A stretch of 64,000 nt of DNA. Source: Paenibacillus antri. GTDB lineage: Bacteria; Bacillota; Bacilli; Paenibacillales; YIM-B00363. The notes beneath the pieces are model-generated. The model was given only the letters and a program-made list of their open reading frames with translations, had not been told where the DNA came from and did not search any database. Below, piece by piece: positions 25,745 to 34,427 of this stretch; the first letter of the stretch is position 1, and every line of letters starts with the position of its first letter. A program made the position numbers and the translations under genes. The stretch spans positions 124,001 to 188,000 of the forward strand of contig NZ_VCIW01000004.1 in assembly GCF_005765165.1 (NCBI RefSeq), given 5' to 3'.

Positions 25745-27460
25745 ATGGCCAAGAAATTGCCGAAGACGGACGTCGTCATTATCGGCGTCGGCTGGTCCGG
25801 AGGCATCATCGCATCCGAGCTGACGAAGAACGGTTTGTCGGTCGTCGGGCTGGAGCGCGGGCGGGAGCGGACGACGGAAGATTATTTCATGGTTCATGAC
25901 GAGCTTCGATATGCGCTTCGGTACGAATTGATGCAGGACCTGTCGAAGGAAACCATCACGTTCCGAAGCAACGAGAAAATCCGGGCGCTTCCCATGCGGC
26001 AGTACGGATCGTTCCTATTGGGCGAAGGTCTCGGCGGCGCGGGCGTGCATTGGAACGGCCAGACGTTCCGCTTCCTGCCGTACGACTTTCAAATTCGGAG
26101 CCTGACCGAGGAACGGTACGGGAAAAACAAAGTCCCGGCGGAGATGACCATACAAGATTGGGGCATTACATACGACGAGCTGGAGCCTTATTTCGACGCG
26201 TTCGAAAAGATGGCCGGCATCTCGGGGGAGGAAAATCCGCTCGGCGGCAAACGCTCCAGCCCGTATCCGACGCCGCCGATGATTCAGACGCCGTCGATGA
26301 AGCGATTCGCGGATGCGGCGAGTAAGCTGAATTTACATCCGTTCACGATGCCGTCCGCCAATCTATCGACCGCCTACACGAATCCGGACGGCATCTCGCG
26401 GGCGCCGTGCCAGTATTGCGGGTATTGCGAACGATTCGGCTGCGAGTTCGGCGCGAAAGCGGACCCGGTCGTTACGGTCATCCCTGTCGCGAAGAAGACG
26501 GGGAAGTTCGAAATTCGGACCCACTCGAACGTCCGTCGCATCCTGCATACCGGGGGCAAGGCGACGGGAGTGCTGTATACGGACATTACGACGGGAGAAG
26601 AGATCGAGCAGCCTGCGGATATCGTGGTGCTTACGGGATACGTGTTTAACAATGTACGTCTACTGTTAATGTCCGAAATCGGGAAACCGTACGATCCTGC
26701 GAGCGGCACCGGCGTAGTCGGGAAAAACTATGCGTATCAGGTGATGAAAGGAAGCGCGATGGGGTTCTTCGACGACGCGGAATACAATCTGTTCGCCGGC
26801 GCCGGGTCGCTCGGTATGAGCTTAGACGACTACAACGGGGACAACTTCGATCATTCCGAATTAAATTTCATCCACGGAGGGAACATTAGTTTTACGAATA
26901 CGGGGCAACGACCGATTCAAAACAACACCGTTCCCGAAGGTACGCCGAAATGGGGCAAGGAGTTTAAGGCCCAATCGCTCAAGTACGCCAACCGCGTGCT
27001 GAAGGTAGGCGGGCAGGGCGCCTCCATGCCTTTCCGGCATCACTACCTTGATCTGGACCCCACGTATAAGGATGCTTTCGGCGATCCGTTGATCCGCATC
27101 ACGTTCGATTTCGAAGAGCAGGATCGTCAGCTCGCGAAGTATCTGACCGATCGTTGTTCGGAAATTATGCAAGAGATGCGGCCCAGCCTGATGGAGTCCT
27201 TGAAGGAGTTGGGACCATACGAGATCATGACGTATCAGTCGACCCACAACACCGGCGGCGTCATCATGGGAAGCGATCCGAGCGCTTCGGCGGTCAACAA
27301 CTACTTGCAGATGTGGGATATGGAAAATTTGTTCGTGATCGGCGCCTCGGCCTTCGCGCACAACAGCGGGTACAACCCGACGGGTACATTGGGGGCGCTC
27401 TCTTACCGCGCCGCGGAAGGGATCGCGACGTATAGCAAGAAGGGCGGAATTCTCGCGTGA
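25745..27460 (+). CDS. GMC-family flavoprotein oxidoreductase (gluconate dehydrogenase large-subunit type)
   Basis: 571 residues. FAD-binding motif VVIIGVGWSGGIIASELT at the N-terminus; PCQYCGYCERFGCEFGAKAD holds five cysteines seen in the sugar/gluconate dehydrogenase branch; the C-terminal GMC catalytic pair appears as STHNTGG and AHNSGYNPTGT. No signal peptide, consistent with export as a passenger of the Tat-bearing subunit 3. It should oxidise a sugar, sugar acid or alditol outside the membrane and pass electrons to the downstream cytochrome c. AAAAGGAGG precedes the ATG. The exact substrate is not readable. Confidence 0.9.
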   Translation: MAKKLPKTDVVIIGVGWSGGIIASELTKNGLSVVGLERGRERTTEDYFMVHDELRYALRYELMQDLSKETITFRSNEKIRALPMRQYGSFLLGEGLGGAGVHWNGQTFRFLPYDFQIRSLTEERYGKNKVPAEMTIQDWGITYDELEPYFDAFEKMAGISGEENPLGGKRSSPYPTPPMIQTPSMKRFADAASKLNLHPFTMPSANLSTAYTNPDGISRAPCQYCGYCERFGCEFGAKADPVVTVIPVAKKTGKFEIRTHSNVRRILHTGGKATGVLYTDITTGEEIEQPADIVVLTGYVFNNVRLLLMSEIGKPYDPASGTGVVGKNYAYQVMKGSAMGFFDDAEYNLFAGAGSLGMSLDDYNGDNFDHSELNFIHGGNISFTNTGQRPIQNNTVPEGTPKWGKEFKAQSLKYANRVLKVGGQGASMPFRHHYLDLDPTYKDAFGDPLIRITFDFEEQDRQLAKYLTDRCSEIMQEMRPSLMESLKELGPYEIMTYQSTHNTGGVIMGSDPSASAVNNYLQMWDMENLFVIGASAFAHNSGYNPTGTLGALSYRAAEGIATYSKKGGILA

Positions 27461-27500
27461 CGCGAACGGAAACAATCCAAAGCGAGGGAGATGGAATACG

Positions 27501-27893
27501 ATGGTGAAAATGCGATGGATGCTGCTCTGCATGGCGCTGGCGGCGTCGCTCTCCGCGTGCGGCGGAGGCGGCGGGAACGATGCCGGCGAAGCTCCCGCGG
27601 GGGATGCCGCTCCGCCTGCCGAGACGGAGAACGGCGCCGCGGGCGACGCTGGCGGCGGGGATCTTGAAGCGACGGCGAGACCGATCTACGAAGGGAACTG
27701 CATGGCATGCCACGGGACGGACTTGGCCGGCGCAGGAAGCTTCCCGAGCTTGCAGCAGGTCGGCGCCGATATGACGCAGGAAGAGATCGCGGCCAAGATC
27801 GCCGGCGGCGGGAACGGGATGCCGGCGTTCGAAGGCCGATTGACGGACGACGAGATCGGCGCGCTTTCGCAATGGCTTGCGGCGATGAAGTAA
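27501..27893 (+). CDS. Cytochrome c lipoprotein, electron acceptor of the GMC complex
   Basis: 130 residues: signal peptide with lipobox LSAC near residue 17-20, a long Ala/Gly/Glu linker, then a small class I cytochrome c with haem motif CMACHG and the axial Met in GNGMPAFEGRLTDDEI. It resembles the cytochrome c550/c551 lipoproteins of bacilli. The position 40 bases after the GMC gene suggests it receives electrons and delivers them to the respiratory chain. Confidence 0.9.
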   Translation: MVKMRWMLLCMALAASLSACGGGGGNDAGEAPAGDAAPPAETENGAAGDAGGGDLEATARPIYEGNCMACHGTDLAGAGSFPSLQQVGADMTQEEIAAKIAGGGNGMPAFEGRLTDDEIGALSQWLAAMK

Positions 27894-27899
27894 AAAAGA

Positions 27900-27938
27900 A
27901 GGTCGACGGCGGGAGCTCCGCCGTCGACCTTTATTTTT
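27900..27938. terminator. Bidirectional terminator between cytochrome c and tatA
   Basis: AGGTCGACGGCGG (27900-27912) pairs perfectly with CCGCCGTCGACCT (27918-27930); T-rich right flank and A-rich left flank. Confidence 0.9.
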
Positions 27939-28113
27939 GTTCTTCCTTGTCGTCTTCGAAATCGGACACGAGCTCGCGCGTCGAGGTTTTGAATTCGTTC
28001 AGCGTTCGTCCGAAGCTGCGCCCCAACTCCGGCAATCGCGACGGCCCGAAGATCAGCAGGGCGACGAGCAAGAGCAGGACGAGCCCGGGGATCCCGATGT
28101 TTCCGAACGGCAT
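27931..28113 (-). CDS. tatA: Twin-arginine translocase subunit TatA
   Basis: 60 residues: an N-terminal membrane helix with [20 protein letters not shown], the conserved [12 protein letters not shown] hinge and amphipathic helix, and an acidic/lysine-rich tail. This is the TatA/TatE pattern. No tatC is present here. The gene is convergent with the Tat-dependent dehydrogenase operon, which suggests a dedicated TatA for that complex, though one pore protein may serve many substrates. AAGGAG lies upstream of the ATG. Confidence 0.93.
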   Translation of the reverse strand: MPFGNIGIPGLVLLLLVALLIFGPSRLPELGRSFGRTLNEFKTSTRELVSDFEDDKEEQK

Positions 28114-28218
28114 GGGGCTCGACTCCTTCCGCGTGGAATTTTCTTTATCATGCCCTTATAGACGCTCATACGATTCTTTGTTATCCTGAAGGTATTCCGG
28201 AGCATAATATAGTATTCG

Positions 28219-28235
28219 GTTTTATAATATAAAAC
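28219..28235 (+). promoter_or_regulatory. IclR operator candidate, copy 1 (perfect 17-bp palindrome)
   Basis: GTTTTATAATATAAAAC: 8-base arms around a central A. It contains a TATAAT hexamer, so a bound repressor would cover the -10 region of the IclR gene that starts 24 bases later. An identical copy is at 29076-29092. Confidence 0.75.
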
Positions 28236-28258
28236 ATAATGGGCAAGGAGCGTCGTAG

Positions 28259-29017
28259 ATGCCGTTGATACAATCGGTCCAGCGAGCGCTGCAAATCGTC
28301 GATTTATTCGACGAACGAACGCCGGAGCTGAAAATTACGGAGATCAGCGCCCGCATGCAGCTGCATAAGAGCACCGTACATTCCCTACTGAAGACGCTGA
28401 TGCATCACGGATATATCGCGCAAGACGACGAAAGCGGAAAATATCGTCTCGGCTTGGCTTTGGTCGAGAAGGGGAATATGCTCCTGCAGTCGATGGATCT
28501 TCGGTCGATCGCGAAGCCGTATATCGCCGAGCTGTCGGCGAAGAGCGGACAGACGACGCATCTGGTCGTATTGGACGGCAGGGACGGCGTATATATCGAT
28601 AAGGTGGAAGGGGCGAAGGCCGCCATCCGGTACTCCCGCATCGGACGGCGCGTCCCGCTGCACAGCAGCGCCGTCGGGAAAGCGTTGGCCGCGTTCCGTC
28701 CGCTCGAAGCCCTCCATGCGCTGCTCGACGATTATACGTTCGACAAGCGCACCGAGCGGACGATCGGCGACCGGGAAGCCTTCTTAGCGGAGTTGACTCG
28801 CGTACGAGGCTGCGGCTTCGCGATCGACGACGAGGAGAACGAGCCCGGCGTCCGATGCGCGGCCGCGCCGATCTTCGACCATAGCGGCGTCGCCGCGGCG
28901 GCGATCAGCGTTTCGACGATGACTTCGTCCGTCGACGACGACGCGCTGCGCGCGTTGATCGACGAGCTGCTGGAGGCGGCGAAGGCGATCTCTCGGCAGC
29001 TCGGGTACAAGGGGTAA
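28259..29017 (+). CDS. IclR-family transcriptional regulator
   Basis: 252 residues. The N-terminal winged helix (ALQIVDLFDERTPELKITEI, LHKSTVHSLLKTLMHHGYIA) is followed by the IclR effector domain (GLALVEKGNMLLQSMDLRSI, HSSAVGKALAAF, FAIDDEENEPGVRCAAAPIF). IclR proteins often sense sugar-acid or aromatic-acid intermediates. Identical palindromes before this gene and before the downstream FAH-family gene argue for autoregulation and control of the pentonate genes. AAGGAG lies about 9 bases before the ATG. Confidence 0.93.
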   Translation: MPLIQSVQRALQIVDLFDERTPELKITEISARMQLHKSTVHSLLKTLMHHGYIAQDDESGKYRLGLALVEKGNMLLQSMDLRSIAKPYIAELSAKSGQTTHLVVLDGRDGVYIDKVEGAKAAIRYSRIGRRVPLHSSAVGKALAAFRPLEALHALLDDYTFDKRTERTIGDREAFLAELTRVRGCGFAIDDEENEPGVRCAAAPIFDHSGVAAAAISVSTMTSSVDDDALRALIDELLEAAKAISRQLGYKG

Positions 29018-29075
29018 GCCGTCGGTCTCGTCTTCGGCCGCGGGTTTCTTCCGCGAATCCCGATACGAGAACGAT

Positions 29076-29092
29076 GTTTTATAATATAAAAC
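29076..29092 (+). promoter_or_regulatory. IclR operator candidate, copy 2 (perfect 17-bp palindrome)
   Basis: GTTTTATAATATAAAAC, identical to the copy at 28219-28235, located 27 bases before the FAH-family gene and also holding a TATAAT hexamer. Confidence 0.75.
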
Positions 29093-29118
29093 AACAATAT
29101 CTTCGGGAGGAATGATTC

Positions 29119-29994
29119 ATGAGGCTGATTCGGTATCGGGAACATACGGGATGGCGGCTCGGCGCGGTTCCGGACGGCGCCGACGCGGCGTACGCGCTGC
29201 CGGACGCGGACGTGTTCGCGCTTGTTCGGCGGGCGGCGGCGAACGGGGTTACGGCGGCGGATGCGGCGCGCGCTTCGATCCGGGAAGCGTCGCCGATCGC
29301 AGACGACTGGCGGAGCCTGACGCTCGGCGTACCGATCGAAGCGCCGGAAGTGTGGGCCGCCGGCGTCACGTACCAGCGGAGCCGGGAAGCGCGCAATTAC
29401 GAAGCGACCGGCGGGAAGCTGGACGCAAGCACCTTCTACGACAAAGTATACGACGCGGAACGCCCCGAAATTTTCTTCAAGTCGACGGCGGCGCGTACGG
29501 TCGGGCCCGGCGGCGAGGTTTCGCTGCGCAGCGATTCCGCGTGGCAAGTCCCGGAGCCCGAGCTCGGCGTCGTGTTGGACGGCGACGGCCGCATCGTCGC
29601 GTATACGATCGGCAACGATATGAGCTGCCGAGACATCGAAGGAGAGAATCCGTTGTATTTGCCCCAGGCGAAGATGTGGAAGCAGTCATGCTCGCTCGGA
29701 CCGACGCTGCGCCTGGCCGAGACGACGCCGGACCCGTACGCGCTCGACATCGAGCTTCGCATCTATCGAGGCGGCCGGTTGGTCGTCGAGGAGCGCGCCA
29801 ACACCGGCCAGCTGAAGCGGAGACTGGAGGAGCTCGTCTCGTTCTTGCGGCGGGATAACGTGATCTTCGAAGGCACGGTACTGCTCACAGGCACCTGTAT
29901 CGTCCCCCCGAACCAATTCACGCTGGAGGCGAACGATCGGATCGAGATCGACATCGCCGGCATCGGTACGCTGATCAATTCCGTCGTCGCATGA
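29119..29994 (+). CDS. Fumarylacetoacetate hydrolase-family protein, probable 2-keto-3-deoxypentonate dehydratase
   Basis: 291 residues. The FAH-family metal site is recognisable in VPEPELGVVLDGDGRIVAYT and NDMSCRDIEGENPLYLPQAK. FAH-family 2-keto-3-deoxy-arabinonate/xylonate dehydratases share this size and the WAAGVTYQRSREAR phrase. With a semialdehyde dehydrogenase and a pentonate dehydratase directly downstream, the best inference is dehydration of 2-keto-3-deoxypentonate to 2-oxoglutarate semialdehyde. Plain FAH-family hydrolase activity cannot be excluded. GGGAGG precedes the ATG. Confidence 0.8.
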   Translation: MRLIRYREHTGWRLGAVPDGADAAYALPDADVFALVRRAAANGVTAADAARASIREASPIADDWRSLTLGVPIEAPEVWAAGVTYQRSREARNYEATGGKLDASTFYDKVYDAERPEIFFKSTAARTVGPGGEVSLRSDSAWQVPEPELGVVLDGDGRIVAYTIGNDMSCRDIEGENPLYLPQAKMWKQSCSLGPTLRLAETTPDPYALDIELRIYRGGRLVVEERANTGQLKRRLEELVSFLRRDNVIFEGTVLLTGTCIVPPNQFTLEANDRIEIDIAGIGTLINSVVA

Positions 29995-30003
29995 GGATTT
30001 ACA

Positions 30004-30017
30004 TGTAAGCGGATACA
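30004..30017 (+). promoter_or_regulatory. Probable cre site inside the pentonate operon
   Basis: TGTAAGCGGATACA fits the relaxed cre consensus WTGNAANCGNWNNCW and is flanked symmetrically, CATGTA at 30002-30007 and TACATG at 30014-30019. It lies between the FAH and aldehyde dehydrogenase genes and would give CcpA-dependent glucose repression. Confidence 0.55.
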
Positions 30018-30075
30018 TGAAAATAATTGATAGGTCCTTGAATGAGTACATACAAAGAGAGGATGAACCCATCGT

Positions 30076-31539
30076 ATGAATGCAACGAACGATATTCCCG
30101 TATATGCGAATTACATCGGCGGCGCGTGGGTCGCGGCCGCGGGCGGCGCGACGGTGCCGAGCGTCAACCCGGCGAATCGCTCCGTCGTCGGTGTCGTGCC
30201 CGCTTCGACGCGGGCGGATTTGGACCGCGCCGTCGAAGCGGCGAACGAGGCGCGCCGCGCCTGGAGGAAGCTGACAGGGGCGCAGCGCGGAACGCTGCTG
30301 TTCAAGGCGGCCGATCTGATGGAACGAAGACTCGACGAGATCGGCGAAACGATGACGCGGGAGATGGGCAAGACGTTCGCCGAGGCGAAGGGCGAGACGG
30401 CCCGGGGCGTCGCGATCTTACGTTATTACGCCGGGGAAGGCATGCGCAAGACGGGCGACGTCATTCCGGCGACGGACGCCGAGGCGCTCCTCTATACGAC
30501 GCGGGCGCCCCTCGGGGTCGTCGGCGCCATCACGCCGTGGAATTTCCCCGTGGCGATTCCGATTTGGAAGCTGGCGCCGGCGTTGATCTACGGGAATTGC
30601 GTCGTCTGGAAGCCGGCGACGGATACCGCGGTCACCGCAGCGAAAGTTATGGAGTGCTTCCACGAAGCGGGCTTCCCGGCCGGGACGATCCAGATGGTCG
30701 TCGGCGGCGGACGGGAGATCGGGCAGGGCATGGCCGAGCATCCGGGCATTCACGGTATAACGTTCACTGGGTCGAACGCGGTCGGGAAGCAGGTCGGGGC
30801 GGCGGCGTTCGCGCGGGGCGCGAAATACCAGCTCGAGATGGGCGGGAAAAATCCGATCGTCGTGGCGGCCGATGCGGATCTCGACTTGGCGGTCGAGGCG
30901 ACGATCAGCGGCGGCCTTCGTTCGACGGGGCAGAAGTGCACCGCCACGAGCCGCGTCATCGTCGTGAAGGACGCGTACGACGCGTTCCGAGCGAAGCTGC
31001 TCGACAAGATCGCTACGCTGAAGGTCGGCGACGGGATGCAGCCGGATACGTGGCTCGGGCCGTGCGCGAACGAAAGCCAGTACGACACGGTGCTGTCGTA
31101 CATTCGTCAAGGCGTCGAAGAAGGCGCGCAGCTCGTCTTCGGCGGTACGAAGCCGACCGACGAGGCGCTGAAGGACGGCTTCTACGTCACGCCGGCGGTG
31201 TTCGAAGGCGTTACGTCGCGGATGAAGATCGCCCAGGAGGAAATTTTCGGCCCGGTGCTGGCGCTGCTTCGAGCGGAATCGCTGGAGGAGGCGATCGAAC
31301 TGGCGAACGACGTCGACTACGGGCTCAGCGCTTCGTTATACACGAAGAATATCGGGCAGGCGCTCGCGTTCGTGCAGGAGATCGACGCCGGATTGGTTCG
31401 CGTCAACGCGGAGACGGCGGGCGTCGAGCTGCAGGCGCCGTTCGGCGGGATGAAGCAATCGAGTTCGCATTCCCGCGAGCAAGGGCAGGCGGCGATCGAG
31501 TTTTATACGTCCGTGAAGACCGTATTCCTGAAACCATAA
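30076..31539 (+). CDS. Aldehyde dehydrogenase, probable 2-oxoglutarate-semialdehyde (2,5-dioxovalerate) dehydrogenase
   Basis: 487 residues of the NAD(P)-dependent aldehyde dehydrogenase family: substrate/cofactor motif [28 protein letters not shown], catalytic Glu in [11 protein letters not shown] and catalytic Cys in [11 protein letters not shown], then [11 protein letters not shown]. The text around these sites is close to the GucD/YcbD ketoglutarate-semialdehyde branch. It would form 2-oxoglutarate, the end of the Weimberg pathway. It stands between the FAH-family dehydratase and the pentonate dehydratase, 81 bases after the former. Confidence 0.88.
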   Translation: MNATNDIPVYANYIGGAWVAAAGGATVPSVNPANRSVVGVVPASTRADLDRAVEAANEARRAWRKLTGAQRGTLLFKAADLMERRLDEIGETMTREMGKTFAEAKGETARGVAILRYYAGEGMRKTGDVIPATDAEALLYTTRAPLGVVGAITPWNFPVAIPIWKLAPALIYGNCVVWKPATDTAVTAAKVMECFHEAGFPAGTIQMVVGGGREIGQGMAEHPGIHGITFTGSNAVGKQVGAAAFARGAKYQLEMGGKNPIVVAADADLDLAVEATISGGLRSTGQKCTATSRVIVVKDAYDAFRAKLLDKIATLKVGDGMQPDTWLGPCANESQYDTVLSYIRQGVEEGAQLVFGGTKPTDEALKDGFYVTPAVFEGVTSRMKIAQEEIFGPVLALLRAESLEEAIELANDVDYGLSASLYTKNIGQALAFVQEIDAGLVRVNAETAGVELQAPFGGMKQSSSHSREQGQAAIEFYTSVKTVFLKP

Positions 31540-31564
31540 TGCGACCGAAGGGACCGATGCTTCC

Positions 31565-33541
31565 GTGAGCTCCGCCGATTTGATTTCCGTGATGGGACCG
31601 GAGGACGACGACGTCTTCCGCATTCGTACGCATGCGCCAGGTCCGAGCGGCTCGCTGCCGTTGACGCCGGAGCAGCTTCGCCACGCGCCGAGCGGCGACT
31701 TGTTCGGTTGGTCGCAGAACGTCGGCATGGGGCTTGCGCCGAGCCGGCTCGGCGGACCGGAAGTGCTGCTGCTCGGCACGATGGGCGGCATCCGGGACGC
31801 GGACGGCCGGCCGATCGCCCTCGGCTATCATACGGGCCACTGGGAGATCGGCCTGCTCATGCAAGCCGCGGCTCGGGAGGTCGCGGCGTCCGGCGGCGTC
31901 CCGTTCGCGGGCTACGTCAGCGATCCGTGCGACGGCCGTTCTCAAGGCACGACCGGCATGTTCGATTCGCTGCCGTATCGGAACGACGCCGCGCTCGTCA
32001 TGCGCCGCCTCATCCGCTCGTTGCCGACGCGCAAGGCGGTCATCGGCGTGGCGACGTGCGACAAGGGACTTCCGGCGACGATGATCGCCATCGCAGGCAT
32101 GTCGAAGCTGCCGGGCGTCATCGTGCCCGGCGGCGTGACGCTGCCGCCGACCGTCGGCGAAGACGCCGGGAAAATCCAGACGATCGGCGCGCGGTACGCG
32201 AACGACGAGCTGTCGCTCGAGGAAGCGGCGGACCTCGGCTGCCGCGCTTGCGCGACGCCGGGCGGCGGCTGCCAGTTCCTCGGCACGGCCGGCACCGCGC
32301 AAGTCGTCGCCGAGGCGCTCGGATTGACCGTACCGCACGCCGCGCTCGCGCCGTCCGGACAGCCGGTATGGGAGGAGATGGCGCGTCAATCGGCTCGGGC
32401 CGCGATGCGCGCCGCAAACAACGGGCTGACCGTCGGCGCGATCGTGACTGATGCGGCGATTCGCAACGCGATGGCGATTCATGCCGCGTTCGGCGGCTCG
32501 ACGAACCTGCTGCTCCATATCCCGGCCATCGCGCATGCCGCTGGCGTTCGTATTCCGGACGTCGCGGACTGGGCGGACGTGAATCGGGCGGTGCCGCGCA
32601 TCGTGAGCGTGCTGCCGAACGGGCCGATCCATCACCCGACGGTGCGCGTCTTCCTGGCCGGCGGGGTGCCCGAGGTTTGTCTGAAGCTGCGCGGACTCGG
32701 CGTGCTGGACGAGAAGGCGATGACGATCGCCGGGGCGACGTTGGGGGAGACGCTCGACTGGTGGGAGTCGTCGGAGCGCAGACATCGGATGCGCAAGCGT
32801 CTGCGGGACGTCGACGGCATCGATCCGGACGACGTCGTCTTTACGCCCGAACGGGCGCGAACGGCCGGCTTGACGTCGACGGTGACGTTCCCGGTCGGCA
32901 ACCTCGCCCCGGAAGGGGCGGTCATCAAGTCGACCGCGATCGATCCGTCCGTCGTAGGGGACGACGGGGTGTACCGGCATATCGGGCAGGCGAAAGTATT
33001 CGTCTCCGAGAAGGCCGCCGTCAAGGCGATCAAGACCGGCGGCATTCAAGCGGGGGACGTGTTGGCGCTCATCGGCCGAGGGCCGAGCGGCACCGGGATG
33101 GAAGAGACGTACCAGCTGACGTCGGCGCTGAAATTTTTGCCTTTCGGGAAATATGTTTCGCTGCTGACGGACGCGCGGTTTTCCGGCGTGTCGACGGGCG
33201 CTTGCATCGGGCATATCGGGCCGGAGGCGCTGGCGGGCGGACCGATCGGCAAGCTGCGCGACGGGGACCGGATCCGCATCGAGATCGATCGGGTTAGATT
33301 GACCGGCCGCATCGACTTCGTCGGCGAGGGAGAAGAGACATTCGACGCGGACGAGGGGGAGCGGCGCCTGGCGATGCGAACGCCTCACCCGGACTTGGCG
33401 CCGGATCCCGAGCTGCCGGACGATACGCGGATTTGGGCGGCGCTGCAATCGGTCAGCGGCGGCACCTGGCGCGGCGGCGTCTACGACGCGGACCGGATCG
33501 TGGCGGCGTTGGAAGCGGGGAAGAAGGCGCTGGGTTGGTAG
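31565..33541 (+). CDS. D-xylonate dehydratase, YjhG/YagF family
   Basis: 658 residues from a GTG start at 31565; the ribosome site is weak (AAGGGAC about 12 bases before) but no better in-frame start exists. It matches the IlvD/EDD dehydratase superfamily and, in length (about 655) and wording, E. coli YjhG/Yag[80 protein letters not shown]. The Cys residues in the first three phrases are the Fe-S ligands. It removes water from xylonate or arabonate to give 2-keto-3-deoxypentonate, the substrate proposed for the FAH-family enzyme of this operon. Confidence 0.92.
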   Translation: MSSADLISVMGPEDDDVFRIRTHAPGPSGSLPLTPEQLRHAPSGDLFGWSQNVGMGLAPSRLGGPEVLLLGTMGGIRDADGRPIALGYHTGHWEIGLLMQAAAREVAASGGVPFAGYVSDPCDGRSQGTTGMFDSLPYRNDAALVMRRLIRSLPTRKAVIGVATCDKGLPATMIAIAGMSKLPGVIVPGGVTLPPTVGEDAGKIQTIGARYANDELSLEEAADLGCRACATPGGGCQFLGTAGTAQVVAEALGLTVPHAALAPSGQPVWEEMARQSARAAMRAANNGLTVGAIVTDAAIRNAMAIHAAFGGSTNLLLHIPAIAHAAGVRIPDVADWADVNRAVPRIVSVLPNGPIHHPTVRVFLAGGVPEVCLKLRGLGVLDEKAMTIAGATLGETLDWWESSERRHRMRKRLRDVDGIDPDDVVFTPERARTAGLTSTVTFPVGNLAPEGAVIKSTAIDPSVVGDDGVYRHIGQAKVFVSEKAAVKAIKTGGIQAGDVLALIGRGPSGTGMEETYQLTSALKFLPFGKYVSLLTDARFSGVSTGACIGHIGPEALAGGPIGKLRDGDRIRIEIDRVRLTGRIDFVGEGEETFDADEGERRLAMRTPHPDLAPDPELPDDTRIWAALQSVSGGTWRGGVYDADRIVAALEAGKKALGW

Positions 33542-33559
33542 ACGGGAGCGGAACGGCGT

Positions 33560-34303
33560 CTATTCGTAAGAAGCGTCGCCGAGTCGGCGGATGCGATACG
33601 CGTTGATCGCGACCTCGCCGAGCTCCTCCAAGATGGTGTAGTTGGCCCAGGCGCCCGCGACCGCGCCGATGCCGGGCACCATCTGGAGCATTTTCCGAAA
33701 ATCGATCGAATCTCTATACTCCTTCTGGAACGTCTCCCAATCCATGCGTCGGTAATACTCGGAATCCGAAGACCATCGTTCCTTCTCGACGTCCCATCGC
33801 CGGATCAAATCCAGCACGTATTCGCGCTGCGCATTGCTCGAGAAGGCGAGCCGGAACACGTTCAACAGAAAGATCCGCTCGGAAAACGAATTCGTATCGT
33901 AGCCGTAAACATGCGCCAACTCGAACAAACATTTCATCTTGATCGCGATCAAGGCCGGGAAGTCCACGGCGTTCAGAATCAGGCCGCCCGTGCCGGTGCC
34001 GGCGCCTTCGGCCGTCGCGATCTTCTGGTATAACGAGAGCGTATTCCTCGCTTCCTGATCGGCCTCTTCGAGCGTCGCGTCGCGATTCACCTTCCGCCTG
34101 GGCGTATATTCGGCGCCGAAGAGCGCCGTACGAACGATCGATCGTACGGTCGCCGTGATCGCCTGATGCACCTTCGCAGGGATCAACTCGTTGATTTTCG
34201 CGCTGATCGTCTTCGAGGTTCGTTCGAGCCATCCCGGCGGTTCCGTCAGGCGGCGCTCCCATACGTCCAATTCGAATCGAATGCGCTGTTCATATGCGTT
34301 CAA
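33560..34303 (-). CDS. EcsC-family protein
   Basis: 247 residues from a TTG at 34303, chosen because GGGAG lies 9 bases upstream; an in-frame TTG at 34327 lacks a ribosome site. The sequence follows the EcsC family: a basic amphipathic N-terminal region (IPAKVHQAITATVRSIVRTA), the conserved GTGGLILNAVDFPALIAIKM patch and MVPGIGAVAGAWANYTILEE. EcsC proteins are associated with the EcsAB ABC exporter of bacilli but their biochemical role is not settled. No transporter lies here. Convergent with the dehydratase gene, 18-base gap. Confidence 0.87.
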   Translation of the reverse strand: MNAYEQRIRFELDVWERRLTEPPGWLERTSKTISAKINELIPAKVHQAITATVRSIVRTALFGAEYTPRRKVNRDATLEEADQEARNTLSLYQKIATAEGAGTGTGGLILNAVDFPALIAIKMKCLFELAHVYGYDTNSFSERIFLLNVFRLAFSSNAQREYVLDLIRRWDVEKERWSSDSEYYRRMDWETFQKEYRDSIDFRKMLQMVPGIGAVAGAWANYTILEELGEVAINAYRIRRLGDASYE

Positions 34304-34427
34304 TGGTTTTATCTCCCATCCTACCAAGTTTCGACTATTCCATGTCGCTATTGTATGGAAGTTCCCTCGGCTCGGAAAGAGGCTGCGGCAGGAGGCCGAA
34401 CTCGACGAAGGTCTGGGAGATAAGGGC

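Noticed and set aside
30042-31568. A 508-codon plus-strand frame overlapping the aldehyde dehydrogenase in another frame
   Set aside because: Gly/Arg-rich frameshift translation; the dehydrogenase frame holds all catalytic motifs.
31403-33448. A 681-codon open frame on the minus strand over the dehydratase gene
   Set aside because: It mirrors a clearly conserved YjhG/YagF gene; composition is Arg-rich with no domain or ribosome site. Long antisense frames are expected in GC-rich genes.
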